Assembly (NCBI GenBank): GCA_014728435.1
Contig: WJLP01000017.1
Coordinates: 1-15,139 of the forward strand
Length of the DNA: 15,139 bases
Reading direction: 5' to 3'
Source of the DNA: Candidatus Uhrbacteria bacterium
Lineage (GTDB): Bacteria; Patescibacteriota; Patescibacteriia; 2-12-FULL-60-25
The notes below the pieces were generated by a model. It was not told where the DNA came from. It did no database searches and was given only the letters and a program-made list of their open reading frames with translations. A program made the translations under genes and the position numbers. This document shows, in pieces, positions 13,360 to 15,139 of the stretch; the first letter of the stretch is position 1, and every line of letters starts with the position of its first letter.

Positions 13360-14433
13360 ATGGCTAAAAAAGTTGTAGATGAGGCCGGCGCTCGCAAAGT
13401 CGCCGCTCAAGAAGCTATTGATCAAATTAAAGAACGTTTTGGCGAAGGGTCCATCATGCGTTTGGGCGAAGCTAAAAAAATGGTCGTGGATGCCGTGCCA
13501 TCCGGCTGCCTCTCACTCGACCTCGCGCTCGGTGTTATGGGCGTACCTCGCGGCCGCGTAGTGGAAATCTACGGCCCCGAAGCATCCGGTAAAACCACGT
13601 TGGCTCAGCACATCATCGCCGAAGTGCAAAAAATGGGCGGTCTCGCGGCCTTTGTGGATGCCGAACACGCGCTCGATCCCGATTACGCCAAAAAAATCGG
13701 CGTTAACGTCAACGATCTACTCATCTCTCAGCCCGACACCGGCGAACAAGCTCTGGATATCGTGGAAACCTTGGTACGCTCCAACGCGGTCGACGTCATA
13801 GTCGTAGACTCGGTCGCGGCCTTAACTCCCAAGGCTGAAATCGAAGGTGAAATGGGTGATACGCACGTAGGCCTGCAGGCCCGACTCATGAGTCAAGCTC
13901 TACGCAAACTCACGGCCATCGTGTCGCGCACAAAGACAGTTGTCATTTTCATTAACCAACTCCGCCAAAAAATCGGCGTCATGTTCGGCAATCCGGAAAC
14001 CACTACCGGCGGCATGGCTCTTAAATTCTATTCATCCGTGCGCATCGAAGTCCGCCGCAGCGCCCAAATCAAAATGGGCGACCGTATTATCGGCAACCGC
14101 GTCAAATCCAAAATCGTCAAAAACAAGATGGCCGCTCCTTTCCGAACCTGCGAATTCGACATCATGTATAACGAAGGCATCTCCATAGCCGGCGATCTCT
14201 TGGATCTCGGAGTTGAATGGAATGCCATTAAAAAAGCGGGCAACAGTTACTCCTATAAAGATAACAAGCTCGGCGTAGGCCGTGAAAATGCCAAAGCGGC
14301 TCTTAAGCTCGAGCCTCAAATCATGAGCAATGTACGCGAGGAAATCGTCAACGCCTGGCGCGTCAAAGAGGGCTTAACGGAAGAGTCAATTGATGAGCAA
14401 GAGGCGGCCGATGATGCCGATGATAAAAAATAA
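13360..14433 (+). CDS. recA: Recombinase RecA
   Basis: DNA-dependent ATPase that forms filaments on single-stranded DNA, promotes strand exchange and drives SOS-type cleavage. The 357 residues include Walker A GPEASGKT (72-79), catalytic Glu102 in DAEHALD, Walker B VIVVD (146-150), the loop L2 region INQLRQKIGVMFGNPETTTGG (198-218), and an acidic C-terminal tail. All core motifs are intact. ATG 13360 starts the family-typical N-terminus; an in-frame TTG at 13321 lies in the repeat and adds implausible residues. There is no Shine-Dalgarno and no recognisable SOS box directly upstream; the repeat occupies the place where a promoter is expected. ftsK follows after 67 bases. Confidence 0.97.
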   Translation: MAKKVVDEAGARKVAAQEAIDQIKERFGEGSIMRLGEAKKMVVDAVPSGCLSLDLALGVMGVPRGRVVEIYGPEASGKTTLAQHIIAEVQKMGGLAAFVDAEHALDPDYAKKIGVNVNDLLISQPDTGEQALDIVETLVRSNAVDVIVVDSVAALTPKAEIEGEMGDTHVGLQARLMSQALRKLTAIVSRTKTVVIFINQLRQKIGVMFGNPETTTGGMALKFYSSVRIEVRRSAQIKMGDRIIGNRVKSKIVKNKMAAPFRTCEFDIMYNEGISIAGDLLDLGVEWNAIKKAGNSYSYKDNKLGVGRENAKAALKLEPQIMSNVREEIVNAWRVKEGLTEESIDEQEAADDADDKK

Positions 14434-14500
14434 CTTTTACCGGTTAAGATAACGGCGCATTTGCCAAAGGCGCCTATTCTAAAGTAAAATAAGGCAAGAA

Positions 14501-15139
14501 ATGGGTAGACGCAGAAAAAAACGCGGTTTCAAGCTTAATCTGGACGCGCAAACACAAAAAGGCATAGCAACGGTGGCTTTATTCGCCGTGGCTGTCTTTT
14601 TATTATTGTCGCTATTTGACCTGGCCGGCTCTGTCGGCGCCGCCCTAGACTCGGCTTTGGCTCATGTTTTTGGCTGGGATAAAATCATCCTTCCTTTCTT
14701 TTTGTTCGCCATGGCAATCTATCTCTACAAACCCGAAAAACTCCCGCTCAAACTTTCCAACGGCATCGGCTTCCTGCTTTTCTTCATTGGCCTAAACCCC
14801 ATGGTGCATTTATTAACCTTTGGAGATGGCAAGGCCGCTCCGCAAGCCATAGACGCGGCCGCCGGGAAACTCGGCCTCATGCTGGGTCAGCCATTCATCC
14901 CTCTCTTCGGCGTGGCCGGAGCTGTCATCTTTTTTGGGGCAATCTTTGCTACATCTCTGGTCCTGATTTTTAACACCTCATTATCCACTATAGGTGATTG
15001 GTTAATGGTAATAGTAAACTTTTTCCTGCGCGTCTTCAGTTTTATCTTTAAACCTCTGGTCAACATCTTTGCCGCCTACAAAGAACGCCGCCAAGCCAAG
15101 GTCGAAGAACAAGACGAAGCGGAAGATGAGGAAGAGGGC
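14501..15139 (+). CDS. ftsK: FtsK/SpoIIIE-type DNA translocase, N-terminal membrane part (3' end outside window)
   Basis: The open frame from ATG 14501 runs to the window edge without a stop: 213 residues. It begins with a basic stretch (MGRRRKKRG), then four membrane segments at about 21-40, 61-76, 86-106 and 131-158. Further hydrophobic sequence at 165-190 may be a fifth or amphipathic segment. A highly acidic linker begins near 201. This is the layout of the FtsK/SpoIIIE N-terminal membrane domain; the motor and gamma domains would lie beyond the window. A weak AAGG precedes the ATG. Placement after recA suits a chromosome-segregation role. Without the motor domain the call rests on the membrane pattern and the family-like first helix. 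Confidence 0.78.
   Translation, partial: MGRRRKKRGFKLNLDAQTQKGIATVALFAVAVFLLLSLFDLAGSVGAALDSALAHVFGWDKIILPFFLFAMAIYLYKPEKLPLKLSNGIGFLLFFIGLNPMVHLLTFGDGKAAPQAIDAAAGKLGLMLGQPFIPLFGVAGAVIFFGAIFATSLVLIFNTSLSTIGDWLMVIVNFFLRVFSFIFKPLVNIFAAYKERRQAKVEEQDEAEDEEEG

Noticed and set aside
14453..14475. Hairpin GGCGC/GCGCC between recA and ftsK as a terminator
   Set aside because: The stem is only five pairs with a long loop and no T-run follows, so read-through from recA into ftsK seems likely.

Overview
The window reads as chromosomal DNA from a Candidate Phyla Radiation (Patescibacteria) bacterium. This is inferred from gene content and style: compact housekeeping genes, a ComEC without its C-terminal nuclease-like domain, a stand-alone PAS protein, an S23-type four-helix-bundle gene, FtsK directly after RecA, mostly absent Shine-Dalgarno sequences, and short dispersed repeats in the gaps. 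The sequence does not settle the lineage below phylum level. No rRNA, tRNA, CRISPR array, transposase or phage gene was recognised.

Layout. (1) 2-2113: 3' part of leuS, closed by a UUCG-loop hairpin. (2) 2187-3978: UDP-glucose 6-dehydrogenase overlapping a small histidine phosphatase. (3) 3975-5162, minus strand: a YibE/F-family membrane protein whose stop codon overlaps the phosphatase stop. (4) 5284-6216: thioredoxin-reductase-like flavoprotein with a bidirectional terminator, shared with a minus-strand single-PAS protein (6286-6753). (5) 6783-8092: two tandem paralogous permuted papain-fold (YiiX/C92-like) proteins, divergent from the PAS gene. (6) 8093-8281: a nested palindromic repeat, then comEC (8282-9742). 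(7) 9743-10322: a long gap with short direct and inverted repeats. (8) 10323-12623: a large, GC-rich M23-type secreted lipoprotein with a Cys-rich stalk and Gly/Ser/Thr linker, followed by a clear terminator. (9) 12953-13309: an S23-family four-helix-bundle gene flanked by inverted copies of an A/T-rich repeat. (10) 13360-14433: recA, then the N-terminal part of ftsK running off the end.

How the genes fit together. leuS, trxB, recA and ftsK are core functions (tRNA charging, redox, recombination, chromosome segregation). ugd, the YibE/F protein, comEC, the papain-fold pair and the M23 lipoprotein concern the envelope, DNA uptake or the cell surface. The most notable observation is a roughly 40-nt A/T-rich repeat found in the open frame inside leuS, upstream of the four-helix-bundle gene, and in partial inverted form between that gene and recA. 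The next is the mosaic M23 lipoprotein, whose stalk resembles those of myxobacterial secreted proteins and which alone in the window has a consensus ribosome-binding site.
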